Assembly: GCF_008935055.1 (NCBI RefSeq)
Contig: NZ_CP043028.1
Coordinates: 2,448,501 to 2,512,500 of the forward strand
Origin: Pseudobutyrivibrio xylanivorans
GTDB lineage: Bacteria; Bacillota; Clostridia; Lachnospirales; Lachnospiraceae
Direction of reading: 5' to 3'
Length of the DNA: 64,000 nucleotides
A program made the translations under genes and the position numbers. The notes under the pieces were generated by a model, which was given only the letters and a program-made list of their open reading frames with translations, was not told where the DNA came from and did not search any database. Within the stretch, counting starts at the first letter, position 1. Each line of letters starts with the position of its first letter. Shown piece by piece: positions 1 through 8,755 of this stretch.

Positions 1-37
1 TAGGGTAAAATTTAAAGAAAAATCTGGAGGAGATATT

Positions 38-1285
38 ATGTCTCATTTATCTATTGAGGACATCATAGAATTTGTGGAGGAGAACGACGTTAAATTCATC
101 AGACTTGCCTTCTGCGATTTGTATGGTACCCAGAAAAATATTTCTATCATGCCACAGGAGTTGAAGACTGCATTCGAGGATGGAATTAACTTCGATTCAT
201 TTTTGATTTTAGGTTATTCAAATGTGGAAAAGGATTTGTTCCTAAAGCCTGATCCAGATACCCTGCACGTTCTGCCATGGCGTCCACAGTCTGGTCGTGT
301 AATCAGATTTTATTGTGATGTGGTTTATGCTGACGGCACACCATTTTCACTTGATTACAGACACTTCCTCAAGGACACCTTAAAGGAGTGTGAGGAGATG
401 GGCTTCACTACAAGAATGGGACTTAAGTCAGAATTTTATCTCTTCAAAACTGATGAGAACGGCAATCCTACCAGGGAGCCGTTTGATAATGGTGGATATC
501 TTGATGTCGCGCCAAATGATAAGGGTGAAAATATTCGTAGAGAAATCTGTCTTACACTTGAGGAGATGGGAATCAGTCCACAGTCTTCACATCACGAACG
601 TGGTCCTGGACAAAATGAGATTGATTTTGAGTCTGCAGATGTTTTGACTACTGCCGATAACCTTGTTACCTACAAGAATGTTGTTGAAAATATTGCTGCC
701 AGAAATGGTGCCTATGCATGCTTTGAACCAAAGCCAATTGAGGGTGCACCAGGAAATGGTCTTCACATTCGTATGGCAAACTACAAGGGTGAGACAAATC
801 TCGTAACAGAGGATAAGGATTTCTCTGAGAGCTTCATGGCGGGCATTATCAACAGAATGAGGGATATCACACTGTTCCTTAACTGCCGAGCTGACTCCTA
901 TAATCGCTTTGGACAGCAGGAAGCACCAAAGTATATTACCTGGTCACAGCAGAATAACTCACGTCTTTTTAGAGTGCCTGAGATTAACGGAAAGAGAAAG
1001 CATTTTATTCTACGTTCGCCTGATTCTTGCATTAATCCATATTTGGCTAGTGCAATTATTCTTCAGGCAGGTATGGCAGGAGTGCGTGGAAAGGAAAAGC
1101 TTCCACCAGCACTTGAGATTAATTCCAGACTTTTGACAGATGACAACCAGTCTGCATATTTAGAGATGCTGCCTCAGACCATCGAGGAGGCAATTGAGTG
1201 CGCATCAAATAGTGAGTTTATCAAGCAGTCATCCTTCGCAGATATTGCGAAGAACTATATTGAAACCATCACGGCATCTATTTAG
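38..1285 (+). CDS. glnA: Type I glutamine synthetase, short form
   Basis: Makes glutamine from glutamate, ammonia and ATP in the cytosol. The 415-residue protein has the N-terminal beta-grasp part (about residues 10-95) followed by the catalytic guanido-kinase-like fold. Visible family motifs are the NGLHIRM stretch, the AP(K)YITWS loop and the FRVPEINGKRK and LRSPDSCINPYLA segments near the C-terminus. It is shorter than the usual ~440-470 residue enzymes, as is common for clostridial GlnA. AGGAG sits 7-8 bases before the ATG. It is followed after 19 bp by the ANTAR regulator gene, so the two are probably one transcript. The promoter lies outside the window. Identification is firm. Confidence 0.95.
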   Translation: MSHLSIEDIIEFVEENDVKFIRLAFCDLYGTQKNISIMPQELKTAFEDGINFDSFLILGYSNVEKDLFLKPDPDTLHVLPWRPQSGRVIRFYCDVVYADGTPFSLDYRHFLKDTLKECEEMGFTTRMGLKSEFYLFKTDENGNPTREPFDNGGYLDVAPNDKGENIRREICLTLEEMGISPQSSHHERGPGQNEIDFESADVLTTADNLVTYKNVVENIAARNGAYACFEPKPIEGAPGNGLHIRMANYKGETNLVTEDKDFSESFMAGIINRMRDITLFLNCRADSYNRFGQQEAPKYITWSQQNNSRLFRVPEINGKRKHFILRSPDSCINPYLASAIILQAGMAGVRGKEKLPPALEINSRLLTDDNQSAYLEMLPQTIEEAIECASNSEFIKQSSFADIAKNYIETITASI

Positions 1286-1304
1286 CCTTGTGAAGGAGTA
1301 GACT

Positions 1305-1874
1305 ATGGAACGAGCATTAATTGTCTGCGATAACGACAAGGGAACAGCCTTCTATAAATCCTTTCTCAAGGAAAATGGTTTTATAGACATGATGACAGTG
1401 GAAAGTATGCCCACTGCCAAACGAACTATTTTGGATTACGACTTTGATATCTGCCTGATTAATTTGCCTATCTGCGGAAGCAATTCCACAGAGCATGTTA
1501 TCGATATTGCGGAGAAGAATGTCTGCCAGATTATTCTTTTGGTGAAGGCGGACTACTTTGAAGAGATAACAGATCAGGTGGCTGATTATGGCATTATCAC
1601 TGTCTCAAAGCCAATCAACAAGCAACTGTTTTGGCAGGCTCTTAAAGCGGCTATGGCTGCGCAGCGTCGTATTGGCATGGCCCACAAGGAAAGTGTCAAG
1701 CTTGAGAAAAAGTTGGAGGAGCTGAAAACTGTCTCAAGGGCGAAGCTTCTTTTGATTGTAAATGATGGTATGACAGAGGAAGAGGCACACAAATATCTTG
1801 AGAGAAATGCCATGGATTTAAGGATTTCCAGGTATCAGATGGCACTTGGCGTCATCGAAAAATATGAAAAATAA
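1305..1874 (+). CDS. ANTAR-domain response regulator (transcription antiterminator)
   Basis: A 189-residue protein with an N-terminal receiver-like fold (about residues 1-120) and a C-terminal ANTAR helical domain (about 130-189). The ANTAR part has the typical coiled coil EKKLEELKTVSRAKLLL, then the MTEEEAHKYLERNAMDLR helix. ANTAR proteins bind RNA hairpins with six-base loops and stop terminators from forming. The receiver is unusual: ICLINLPICG replaces the usual aspartate-containing strand, so phosphorylation may not be the input. Placed directly after glnA and before asnB, glnN and amt, it is most likely the nitrogen regulator of this block. Candidate RNA targets with loop AAAGGC lie at 1944-1957 and 6000-6013. 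Confidence 0.9.
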   Translation: MERALIVCDNDKGTAFYKSFLKENGFIDMMTVESMPTAKRTILDYDFDICLINLPICGSNSTEHVIDIAEKNVCQIILLVKADYFEEITDQVADYGIITVSKPINKQLFWQALKAAMAAQRRIGMAHKESVKLEKKLEELKTVSRAKLLLIVNDGMTEEEAHKYLERNAMDLRISRYQMALGVIEKYEK

Positions 1875-1894
1875 ATTTTTTTGTAAAAAAGTTG

Positions 1895-1923
1895 TTGACA
1901 TCGTATTTATGAAGTCGTATTAT
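1895..1923 (+). promoter_or_regulatory. Promoter of asnB leader
   Basis: TTGACA at 1895-1900, 17 bp spacer, TATTAT at 1918-1923. Transcription would start near 1930 and run into the hexaloop and terminator upstream of asnB. Confidence 0.7.
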
Positions 1924-1943
1924 ATCAAACAAATAAAACGAAT

Positions 1944-1957
1944 CGACAAAGGCGTCG
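1944..1957 (+). ncRNA. ANTAR-type hexaloop hairpin in asnB leader
   Basis: CGAC, loop AAAGGC, GTCG. The loop has A at position 1 and G at position 4, the rule known for ANTAR binding hairpins. Its 3' half overlaps the 5' arm of the following terminator, so bound protein would block termination. I could not find the second hexaloop (P1) that known ANTAR sites carry upstream. Confidence 0.6.
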
Positions 1958-1996
1958 TAGAAAACACTTACAGTGTTCTCTGCGGCGCCTTTTTTT
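1951..1996 (+). terminator. Leader terminator upstream of asnB
   Basis: Seventeen-base arms, 1951-1967 and 1973-1989, pair with a few G-U pairs and are followed by seven T. It lies inside the leader, ~95 bp before the asnB start and after a good promoter, so it acts as an attenuator rather than a 3' end. Confidence 0.8.
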
Positions 1997-2001
1997 GTAG
2001 C

Positions 2002-2064
2002 CAGTTGGTAGGCATCAAGCTCTTAGGTCTAAGAGACACTAAGGCTTGTGGCCGTAACCAACTG
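2002..2064 (+). ncRNA. Structured leader element, copy 1 (asnB)
   Basis: Outer stem CAGTTGG/CCAACTG encloses an internal loop (TAGGCAT on the 5' side, TGGCCGTAA on the 3' side), then a CAAGC/GCTTG helix, a CTTAG/CTAAG helix and an apical GTCT-AAG-AGAC hairpin. The internal loop and CAAGC/GCTTG helix recur at 3699-3784 and 10373-10455, while the outer and apical stems differ in sequence but remain paired. It ends 25 bp before the asnB start. It does not match any riboswitch class that I can recall. Confidence 0.6.
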
Positions 2065-2089
2065 AGAATCTGGGAAGGAAATAAAAGTT

Positions 2090-3676
2090 ATGTGTTCTAT
2101 TATGGCTCTGAGTAAATGCCATATGTCCATGAAGGACTTTGAGCTGGCATTTTCTAAAACTCTATCACGCGGCCCTGACATGCAAAAGGTAATCACAGTA
2201 AGTGATTCAGTGCTGGGCTTTCAAAGATTATCCATTATGGGGTTAACTGATGCAGGTATGCAGCCCTTCGAGTTGGATGGCAATTATGCAATCTGCAATG
2301 GAGAGCTTTACGGCTTCAAGCCAGTTCGAGAGGAGCTTAAAGCTGATGGTTACAAATTCTTAAGCGACAGCGATTGCGAAATCATCTTACCTCTGTATCG
2401 TAAATACGGATTAAAGATGTTTGAAAAGCTTGATGCAGAATTTGCAATGGTCATCTACGACAAAGAGCTTGATAATCTTGTGGCTGCAAGAGATCCAATT
2501 GGTATCAGACCTTTGTTCTACGGCTATGATTCAGAAGGCTCAATCATGTTTTCATCGGAAGCAAAGAATTTGATTGGACTTACAGATGAAGTAAAGCCAT
2601 TTCCACCTGGACATTACTATTACAAAGGCGTGTTCACCTGCTACTGTGATTTGGCAAAGCGCCAACAGTACAGAACAAAGAATGTTGAGGAAGCAGCAAA
2701 GAATATTAGAGAGCTTCTTGTAGCAGGAGTTGAGAAGAGACTTGATGCTGATGCACCTGTTGGCTTCCTTCTTTCAGGCGGACTTGATTCATCACTTGTT
2801 TGTGCAATAGCGCAGAAGATGATGGACAAGCCAATTAAAACCTTTGCAATCGGAATGAACGAGGATGCAATCGATTTGAAATATGCAAAAGAGGTTGCTG
2901 ATTACATCGGTTCAGAACATCACGAAATCATTATCAATAAGCAAATTGTTCTTGAGTCTCTAGAGGAAGTTGTTGCAGCTCTTGGAACATATGACATAAC
3001 AACAATCAGAGCCAGTATGGGAATGTACCTGATCTGTAAGGGCATCAAAAAGCAGTTCCCAGAGATAAGAGTTCTTTTAACTGGTGAGATTTCTGATGAG
3101 ATTTTTGGATATAAATATACAGATTTTGCACCGAATGCAGAAGAGTTCCAGCGAGAGGCTGAGAAGCGACTTAGAGAGCTTTACATGTATGATGTGCTTC
3201 GAGCTGACAGATGCATTTCGGTTCACTCAATGGAAGCAAGAGTTCCATTTGGAGATTTGGCCTTTGTGGATTATGTAATGAGCATAAATCCTGAGATAAA
3301 GATGAACAAATACAATAAAGGCAAATATCTTTTAAGACATGCCTTCGAAGGACTTGATTACCTGCCATACGACATACTGTTTAGGGAGAAAGCAGCATTC
3401 TCAGATGCGGTAGGACATTCGATGGTTTACTACTTAAAGGAGTATGCAAACAGTATTTACTCAGACGAGGATTTGGAGAATGCAAAACGTAAATACGAAT
3501 ATCGCACTCCATTCACAAAGGAATCGCTTTTGTATCGCGATTTGTTTGAAAAATATTATCCAGGACAGGCTCACATGATAGTGGACTTCTGGATGCCAAA
3601 TAAAAATTGGGAAGGCTGCGATGTAAACGACCCGTCAGCGAGAGTACTTTCAAATTATGGAGCTTCAGGAATATAA
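2090..3676 (+). CDS. asnB: Asparagine synthase (glutamine-hydrolysing)
   Basis: A 528-residue enzyme making asparagine from aspartate, glutamine and ATP. It starts MCSIM, giving the catalytic Cys2 of the class II glutamine amidotransferase domain (about residues 2-190, with the RDPIGIRPLFYG segment). The synthetase domain (about 200-500) has the PP-loop LLSGGLDSSL and the LTGEISDEIFGY and SMEARVPFGD segments. The GGAAGG before the ATG is a usable ribosome site. Its leader holds a promoter, an ANTAR hexaloop, a terminator and structured element copy 1, so expression is likely controlled by nitrogen status through antitermination. Its location between glnA and glnN supports a role in nitrogen assimilation. 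Confidence 0.93.
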   Translation: MCSIMALSKCHMSMKDFELAFSKTLSRGPDMQKVITVSDSVLGFQRLSIMGLTDAGMQPFELDGNYAICNGELYGFKPVREELKADGYKFLSDSDCEIILPLYRKYGLKMFEKLDAEFAMVIYDKELDNLVAARDPIGIRPLFYGYDSEGSIMFSSEAKNLIGLTDEVKPFPPGHYYYKGVFTCYCDLAKRQQYRTKNVEEAAKNIRELLVAGVEKRLDADAPVGFLLSGGLDSSLVCAIAQKMMDKPIKTFAIGMNEDAIDLKYAKEVADYIGSEHHEIIINKQIVLESLEEVVAALGTYDITTIRASMGMYLICKGIKKQFPEIRVLLTGEISDEIFGYKYTDFAPNAEEFQREAEKRLRELYMYDVLRADRCISVHSMEARVPFGDLAFVDYVMSINPEIKMNKYNKGKYLLRHAFEGLDYLPYDILFREKAAFSDAVGHSMVYYLKEYANSIYSDEDLENAKRKYEYRTPFTKESLLYRDLFEKYYPGQAHMIVDFWMPNKNWEGCDVNDPSARVLSNYGASGI

Positions 3677-3698
3677 ATAAATTGGGCTAATTAAGTGA

Positions 3699-3784
3699 GC
3701 CAGTAGCTGGCAAGCCCTGAGGTTTCTCAAGTGAAGCTTTCTATGCTGAACTGAGAAACTCTCAGGCTTGTAGGCGTAGCTGGC
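3699..3784 (+). ncRNA. Structured leader element, copy 2 (glnN)
   Basis: GCCAG/CTGGC outer stem, internal loop TAGCTGG and TAGGCGTAG, CAAGC/GCTTG helix, and a longer distal stem in which CTGAG pairs with CTCAG and GTTTCTCA with TGAGAAAC. It shares the internal loop and inner helix with copies at 2002 and 10373. It ends 21 bp before the glnN start, close enough to affect the ribosome site. No U-tract follows, so it is not a terminator. Confidence 0.6.
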
Positions 3785-3805
3785 GGATTAAAAGGAGGAT
3801 ATATT

Positions 3806-5902
3806 ATGGAAAAGAAAGTTACAGAAATTTTTGGAAGCAAAGTTTTTAATGATGCAACCATGAAAGAGCGTTTACCTAAGGATGCTTACAAGGCACTTAG
3901 GAACACAGTAGAGGAAGGTCGTCCTCTTGATAGAGATTTGGCTAATGTTATTGCACATGCCATGAAGGAATGGGCAATCGAGCTTGGCGCAACACACTTC
4001 ACACATTGGTTCCAGCCAATGACTGGTGTTACAGCTGAGAAGCATGATTCATTTATTCAGCCAGATGAAGGTGGAAAGGTTATCATGACTTTCTCGGGCA
4101 AGGAGCTCATTAAGGGCGAGCCTGATGCATCTTCATTCCCATCAGGTGGTCTTAGAGCTACATTCGAGGCTAGAGGCTATACAGCATGGGACCCAACAAG
4201 CTATGTATTCATCAAAGATGATACACTTTGCATACCAACAGCCTTCTGCTCATATTCAGGTGAGGCTCTTGATAAGAAGACACCACTTCTTCGTTCTATG
4301 GAGGCACTTGATAAGCAGGCTGTCAGAGTTCTTAAATTATTTGGTCATGATGATGTTAAGCGCGTTATCACAACAGTTGGACCAGAGCAGGAATATTTCC
4401 TTATTGATGAAGAGGTTTATAATAAGCGTCCTGATTTGATTTACACAGGCCGTACATTATTTGGAGCTAAGCCTCCAAAGGGACAGGAGCTTGAGGATCA
4501 CTATTTCGGAACAATTAAGCCAAGAGTTTCTGCCTTCATGAAAGAGTTAGACGAGGAGTTGTGGAAACTGGGTGTCCTTGCAAAGACAAAGCACAACGAA
4601 GTTGCTCCTGCACAGCATGAGCTGGCGCCAGTGTTCTCAACCACTAATATAGCAACAGACCATAATCAGCTTACCATGGAGATGATGAAGGTAGTTGCCA
4701 AGAGACATGGCATGGTATGTCTCTTACATGAAAAGCCTTTCGCAGGTGTAAACGGCTCAGGAAAACACAACAACTGGTCTATATCAACTGACACCGGAGT
4801 AAACCTTCTTGAACCTGGTGCTACTCCTTCCCAGAATACCCAGTTTTTGCTGTTCTTAACAGCGGTAATCAAAGCTGTCGACGATTATCAGGAGTTACTC
4901 CGTGTGTCCGTTGCATCAGCTGGAAATGATCATAGACTTGGTGCAAATGAGGCACCACCAGCAATCATTTCAATGTTCATTGGTGATGAGCTTGAGGCAA
5001 TTGTAGAGTCAATCATCGATGGTACAGATTATCATGATATTAAGAAAAAGAAGATGACAATTGGTGCTACTGTAGTTCCTAGTATTTCACAGGATACTAC
5101 AGATAGAAACAGAACATCACCATTTGCATTTACAGGAAATAAATTTGAGTTCCGTTCACTTGGTTCTTCAGCATCAATCTCAGGACCAAACGTAATTCTT
5201 AACACAATCGTTGCAGAAGTTCTTGACCAGTTTGCTGCTGAACTTGAAGGTTCAAAGGATTTCGATAAAGATGTTGATGCATTAATCAAGAGAGAGCTTA
5301 CAGCTCACAAGAGAATTATCTTCAACGGCAATGGATATGCGCCAGAGTGGGTTGAGGAAGCAAAGAAGAGAGGCCTTGCAAATCTTAAGTCTACAGTTGA
5401 TGCACTTCCTGCATTTGTTGAGAAGAAGTCAATTGATGTATTTACAAAGCATGGTGTATTTACAGAGCAGGAAATCTTCAGCCGTTACGATATTCAGCTT
5501 GAGAATTACTACAAGGTACTTGATATCGAAGCTCTTACTCTTGATTCAATGGTTAAGAAGGACATCATGGCAGCTGCTACAGATTATCAGTACACACTTG
5601 CTGAAACACTTAATGCAAAGGCTGCAACAGGACTTTCAGTTGATTCAACAGTTGAAAAGAAGAGACTTGAGTGTGCTTCAAAGCTTACTTGCAAAATGGA
5701 TGAGAGACTTGAGAAGCTTGAGGCTGATATTGAGAAGGCTAAGGAGCTTTCAGATACATACGAGTTGGCTAAGTTCCATCACGATGTAATCTTCGCTGAC
5801 ATGAACGAGGTTCGTGAGGTGGTAGATTTACTTGAGACAGTAGTACCAAGTGATATCTGGCCTTATCCAACTTATGGAGAGATCTTATATTCGGTTAAAT
5901 AA
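3806..5902 (+). CDS. glnN: Type III glutamine synthetase
   Basis: A 698-residue GSIII, the long dodecameric class typical of Bacteroidetes, cyanobacteria and many Clostridia. It shows the family motifs KAGGxGA-like [30 protein letters not shown], the [11 protein letters not shown] active-site segment, [10 protein letters not shown] and the C-terminal [11 protein letters not shown]. Catalyses glutamate plus ammonia plus ATP to glutamine. AAAGGAGG lies 9 bases before the ATG. It is the second glutamine synthetase in 6 kb, alongside the short glnA, and precedes amt-PII. Structured element copy 2 lies in its leader. Readthrough from this gene may be what reaches amt-PII past the attenuator at 6008-6046. 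Confidence 0.95.
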   Translation: MEKKVTEIFGSKVFNDATMKERLPKDAYKALRNTVEEGRPLDRDLANVIAHAMKEWAIELGATHFTHWFQPMTGVTAEKHDSFIQPDEGGKVIMTFSGKELIKGEPDASSFPSGGLRATFEARGYTAWDPTSYVFIKDDTLCIPTAFCSYSGEALDKKTPLLRSMEALDKQAVRVLKLFGHDDVKRVITTVGPEQEYFLIDEEVYNKRPDLIYTGRTLFGAKPPKGQELEDHYFGTIKPRVSAFMKELDEELWKLGVLAKTKHNEVAPAQHELAPVFSTTNIATDHNQLTMEMMKVVAKRHGMVCLLHEKPFAGVNGSGKHNNWSISTDTGVNLLEPGATPSQNTQFLLFLTAVIKAVDDYQELLRVSVASAGNDHRLGANEAPPAIISMFIGDELEAIVESIIDGTDYHDIKKKKMTIGATVVPSISQDTTDRNRTSPFAFTGNKFEFRSLGSSASISGPNVILNTIVAEVLDQFAAELEGSKDFDKDVDALIKRELTAHKRIIFNGNGYAPEWVEEAKKRGLANLKSTVDALPAFVEKKSIDVFTKHGVFTEQEIFSRYDIQLENYYKVLDIEALTLDSMVKKDIMAAATDYQYTLAETLNAKAATGLSVDSTVEKKRLECASKLTCKMDERLEKLEADIEKAKELSDTYELAKFHHDVIFADMNEVREVVDLLETVVPSDIWPYPTYGEILYSVK

Positions 5903-5910
5903 TATGCAAA

Positions 5911-5990
5911 TAGGAGGCCCCAGCTTGCTGGGAGAACCTGTTTGCCACGGCGCACCCCATTGCCGAAGGCAATTATAAATGGGTGCTGCC
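5911..5990 (+). repeat. Intergenic hairpin repeat, degenerate copy A
   Basis: Hairpin CCCAG-CTTG-CTGGG followed by a second hairpin at 5952-5986: GCACCC/GGGTGC outer stem, inner TTGCC/GGCAA stem with a GAA loop, and a one-sided TATAAAT bulge. The same plan is seen at 17659-17691 and, more loosely, at 14205-14245. It looks like a small dispersed palindromic repeat common in clostridial intergenic DNA. Confidence 0.5.
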
Positions 5991-5999
5991 TTCCCGATA

Positions 6000-6013
6000 G
6001 CACAAAGGCGTGC
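6000..6013 (+). ncRNA. ANTAR-type hexaloop hairpin in amt leader
   Basis: GCAC, loop AAAGGC, GTGC. It has the identical loop to the asnB leader hexaloop at 1948-1953 and the same position, overlapping the 5' arm of a terminator. The stems differ while the loop is identical, which is the pattern expected for one protein recognising both. Confidence 0.65.
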
Positions 6014-6046
6014 AGTAATTACTAAGTAATTACTGTGCGCTTTTTT
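6008..6046 (+). terminator. Leader terminator upstream of amt-PII
   Basis: Fifteen-base arms GCGTGCAGTAATTAC (6008-6022) and GTAATTACTGTGCGC (6026-6040), loop TAA, then six T. It lies 31 bp before the amt start codon, so amt needs readthrough or antitermination. Confidence 0.85.
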
Positions 6047-6076
6047 AATAAATAAAAACCCCAAGGAGGAAATATT

Positions 6077-7822
6077 ATGGAAGAGTACACAAGCATTTTA
6101 TTTGGTGTGTGGTTCCTTATAGGTGCCGCATTGGTTTTCTGGATGCAAGCAGGCTTTGCAATGGTAGAGGCAGGCTTCACCAGAGCAAAAAATACAGGAA
6201 ATATCATCATGAAGAATCTGATGGATTTCTGTATTGGAACAGTAATGTTTATAGTTTTAGGTTTTGGCCTTCTTTTTGGTGAGGATTGCCTCTTTGGTCT
6301 TGTTGGTAGACCAACACTTGGCATCTTTACAGATTACGCTAATTTCGATTGGAGCAATTTCGTATTTAACCTTGTATTTTGTGCAACAACAGCTACAATC
6401 GTCAGCGGTGCTATGGCAGAGCGTACAAAGTTTGTAAGCTACTGTGTATATTCAGGTATCATTTCACTTGTTATCTACCCAATCGAGGCTCACTGGATTT
6501 GGGGCGGTGGATGGCTTTCACAGCTTGGCTTCCATGATTTTGCAGGCTCATGTGCAATTCACATGGTTGGCGGTATCTGTGCACTTATCGGTGCAAAGAT
6601 TCTTGGACCTCGTATTGGTAAATTCTCACGTGACAGCAAGGGACATATTACAAAAGTAAATGCTTTCCCTGGACATAATATTGCAATTGGCGCACTTGGC
6701 GTATTTATTCTTTGGCTTGGCTGGTATGGTTTCAACGGCGCAGCAGCTACATCTTTAGAGCAGCTTGCTTCAATCTTTGTTACAACAACAATCGCTCCAG
6801 CAGTTGCTACATGTACAACAATGGTTTTCACATGGCTTAAGTTTGGCAAGCCAGATGTTTCAATGTCACTTAATGCTTCACTTGCAGGTCTTGTAGCTAT
6901 CACAGCTCCATGTGATGTAACAGATGCACTTGGTGCAATTATCATCGGTGTTGTTTCAGGATTCCTTGTAGTATTTGGTGTATGGCTTCTTGATTATAAG
7001 CTTCACGTAGATGATCCAGTTGGAGCTGTTGCAGTTCACATGATGAATGGTATTTGGGGAACAATCGCAGTTGGTCTTTTTGCTACAACATCAGCTCCTG
7101 ATAGTGAGCTTACAGGTCTTTTCTATGGGGGAGGTTTTAAGTTACTTGGAATACAGCTTTTAGGTGTCCTTACAGTAGGTGCCTGGGCAGCAGTTACAAT
7201 TACAATCGCATTTTCAGTAATCAAAGCAACAATCGGCCTTCGTGCATCAGCAGAAGAGGAAATCGTTGGTCTTGATAGAACTGAGCACGGACTTCCATCA
7301 GCATATTCTGGCTTCAATATGCTTGAGGATGACTTCGATACAGATGATTACGATGAGGAGACAGCATCACTTATTACTGAAACTCTTGAGGCAGCTGGTC
7401 TTGCAACTCCTGATGAGGCAATCGAGGTTGAGTACGCACCTTCACAGATTACAGCAGCAGGTCGTCCACGTATGACTAAGGTAGAAATCCTTTGCAAGGA
7501 GCGTAACCTTGAGAAGCTCAAGAATGCACTTCTTAAGCTTGGAATCACAGGTATGACAGTTTCTCACGTAATGGGTTGTGGCGTACAGAAGGGTGCACCA
7601 GAGTACTACAGAGGTGTTGCTTTAGAGCCTTCACTTCTTCCAAAGATTCGTGTGGATGTTGTTGTTTGCAAGGTTCCTGTTAAGGATGTCATTGAGACAG
7701 CCAAGAAGGTTCTTTACACAGGCCACATTGGAGATGGTAAGATTTTCGTATACGATGTAGAGCAGGTTGTTAAGATCCGTACAGGAGAAGAGGACTTCGC
7801 AGCATTGCAGGATGTAGAATAA
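6077..7822 (+). CDS. Ammonium transporter fused to a PII domain
   Basis: A 581-residue protein. Residues ~1-400 form an Amt/Rh channel with about eleven membrane segments; family motifs include the [21 protein letters not shown] and NPDVSM-type stretches. Residues ~400-470 are an acidic linker, and ~470-575 a GlnK/PII domain ([19 protein letters not shown], then a T-loop ending in PKIRVDVVV). Free-standing PII proteins are uridylylated on a tyrosine in RGAEY; here the T-loop reads YRGVALE, so that tyrosine is missing and uridylylation is unlikely. The fusion would place the gating regulator permanently at the channel. AAGGAGG precedes the ATG, just after the leader terminator. Confidence 0.92.
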   Translation: MEEYTSILFGVWFLIGAALVFWMQAGFAMVEAGFTRAKNTGNIIMKNLMDFCIGTVMFIVLGFGLLFGEDCLFGLVGRPTLGIFTDYANFDWSNFVFNLVFCATTATIVSGAMAERTKFVSYCVYSGIISLVIYPIEAHWIWGGGWLSQLGFHDFAGSCAIHMVGGICALIGAKILGPRIGKFSRDSKGHITKVNAFPGHNIAIGALGVFILWLGWYGFNGAAATSLEQLASIFVTTTIAPAVATCTTMVFTWLKFGKPDVSMSLNASLAGLVAITAPCDVTDALGAIIIGVVSGFLVVFGVWLLDYKLHVDDPVGAVAVHMMNGIWGTIAVGLFATTSAPDSELTGLFYGGGFKLLGIQLLGVLTVGAWAAVTITIAFSVIKATIGLRASAEEEIVGLDRTEHGLPSAYSGFNMLEDDFDTDDYDEETASLITETLEAAGLATPDEAIEVEYAPSQITAAGRPRMTKVEILCKERNLEKLKNALLKLGITGMTVSHVMGCGVQKGAPEYYRGVALEPSLLPKIRVDVVVCKVPVKDVIETAKKVLYTGHIGDGKIFVYDVEQVVKIRTGEEDFAALQDVE

Positions 7823-7834
7823 GAATTTGATAAA

Positions 7835-7886
7835 AGCTGGTGGTTTACTCAGAACTATAGGACTGGGATAAGCCACCAGCTTTTTT
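7835..7886 (+). terminator. Terminator after amt-PII
   Basis: AAGCTGGTGG and CCACCAGCTT arms with a ~25-base loop, followed by TTTTTT. It closes the nitrogen block. Confidence 0.8.
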
Positions 7887-7942
7887 GGACCACAAGAAAT
7901 GGTTTCCTCATTTTGGGGTACTCCTGTGGGAAAATGATTAAA

Positions 7943-7989
7943 TGTCACCTTGATACTAATGATAGGTTGACAATCACTGGGGGATATGT
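7943..7989 (+). promoter_or_regulatory. bioY promoter with possible biotin repressor site
   Basis: TGTCACC (7943-7949) and GGTTGACA (7965-7972) are inverted halves with a 15-bp gap, resembling the spaced inverted repeat bound by BirA repressors. The right half contains a TTGACA -35 box (7967-7972). The -10 (TACCTT after 17 bp) is weak. The BirA assignment is an inference from the target gene. Confidence 0.4.
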
Positions 7990-8033
7990 TACCTTTATGC
8001 AGACAACATGAAGTAAATGCATAAGGAGGCAAC

Positions 8034-8597
8034 ATGGATAATACACAATTACTTACACACAAATCAAATCTTAACACTCTGGATATTGTTTACATTGCTC
8101 TTGGGGCGGCGCTAATTACAATATGCTCATGGATAAGTATTCCAACAGCGGTACCATTTACTTTGCAGACCTTTGCAGTATTTGCAATGCTTGCACTTTT
8201 GGGAGGCAAAAGAGGAACACTTGCCACATTGGTATACATACTTTTAGGTGCAGTAGGTGCACCTGTATTTGCAGGTTTCTCAGGAGGAGTTGGAGTTCTT
8301 CTTGGCACAACTGGAGGATATATTGTTGGATTTATACTCACAGGTTTGATATATATTCTCTTTGAAAAGTTTTTTAAAAAGACTCTTGTGGGGGAAGTGA
8401 TTGCACTTGTGCTTGGGCTTGTTTCCTGCTATGCTCTTGGGACAGTCTGGTTCATGACAGTTTATGCAAAATCATCAGGTGCAATTGGAGTGATGACAGC
8501 ACTTGGCTGGTGTGTGTTCCCATTTATCATTCCTGATTTAATTAAGCTTGGACTGGCATTGGTTATATCCCGTAGGGTTCGTCCGGTGATAAAATAA
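8034..8597 (+). CDS. bioY: Biotin transporter S-component BioY
   Basis: A 187-residue, six-helix membrane protein of the BioY family, the substrate-binding subunit of an energy-coupling-factor transporter for biotin. The N-terminal helix SWISIPTAVPFTLQTFAVF and the following GGKRGTLATLVYILLGAVGAPVFAGFSGG region are diagnostic. No EcfA or EcfT gene is nearby, so it probably shares an energising module encoded elsewhere. AAGGAGG precedes the ATG. It is monocistronic, with a terminator at 8620-8654. Confidence 0.93.
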   Translation: MDNTQLLTHKSNLNTLDIVYIALGAALITICSWISIPTAVPFTLQTFAVFAMLALLGGKRGTLATLVYILLGAVGAPVFAGFSGGVGVLLGTTGGYIVGFILTGLIYILFEKFFKKTLVGEVIALVLGLVSCYALGTVWFMTVYAKSSGAIGVMTALGWCVFPFIIPDLIKLGLALVISRRVRPVIK

Positions 8598-8619
8598 ACA
8601 GAATAAGAAAAATGTTGCG

Positions 8620-8654
8620 GCATGATATTCCAAGATGGAATATTGTGCCTTTTT
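8620..8654 (+). terminator. Terminator after bioY
   Basis: GGCATGATATTCC (8620-8632) pairs with GGATATTGTGCC (one bulged base, G-U pairs), then TTTTT. Confidence 0.75.
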
Positions 8655-8755
8655 ATTTGAATGGATGGAATTGCTTAAAAATCCCATATTTAAAGGAGAT
8701 TTTGCTATAATGCATCTTGCTAAAAAGAAAAGTGTTATATAGGAGGAGTAATATC

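Noticed and set aside
2002..3784. Known glutamine riboswitch or T-box upstream of asnB and glnN
   Set aside because: No T-box sequence or specifier-loop layout, and none of the conserved bases of the glnA or downstream-peptide motifs as I remember them.
5331..5789. 152-codon out-of-frame reading within glnN
   Set aside because: Its composition is what the glnN codons give in another frame; glnN itself is intact and well identified.
7631..8077. 148-codon antisense frame over the amt end and bioY start
   Set aside because: It spans a terminator, a promoter and two well-supported genes on the other strand and has no ribosome site.
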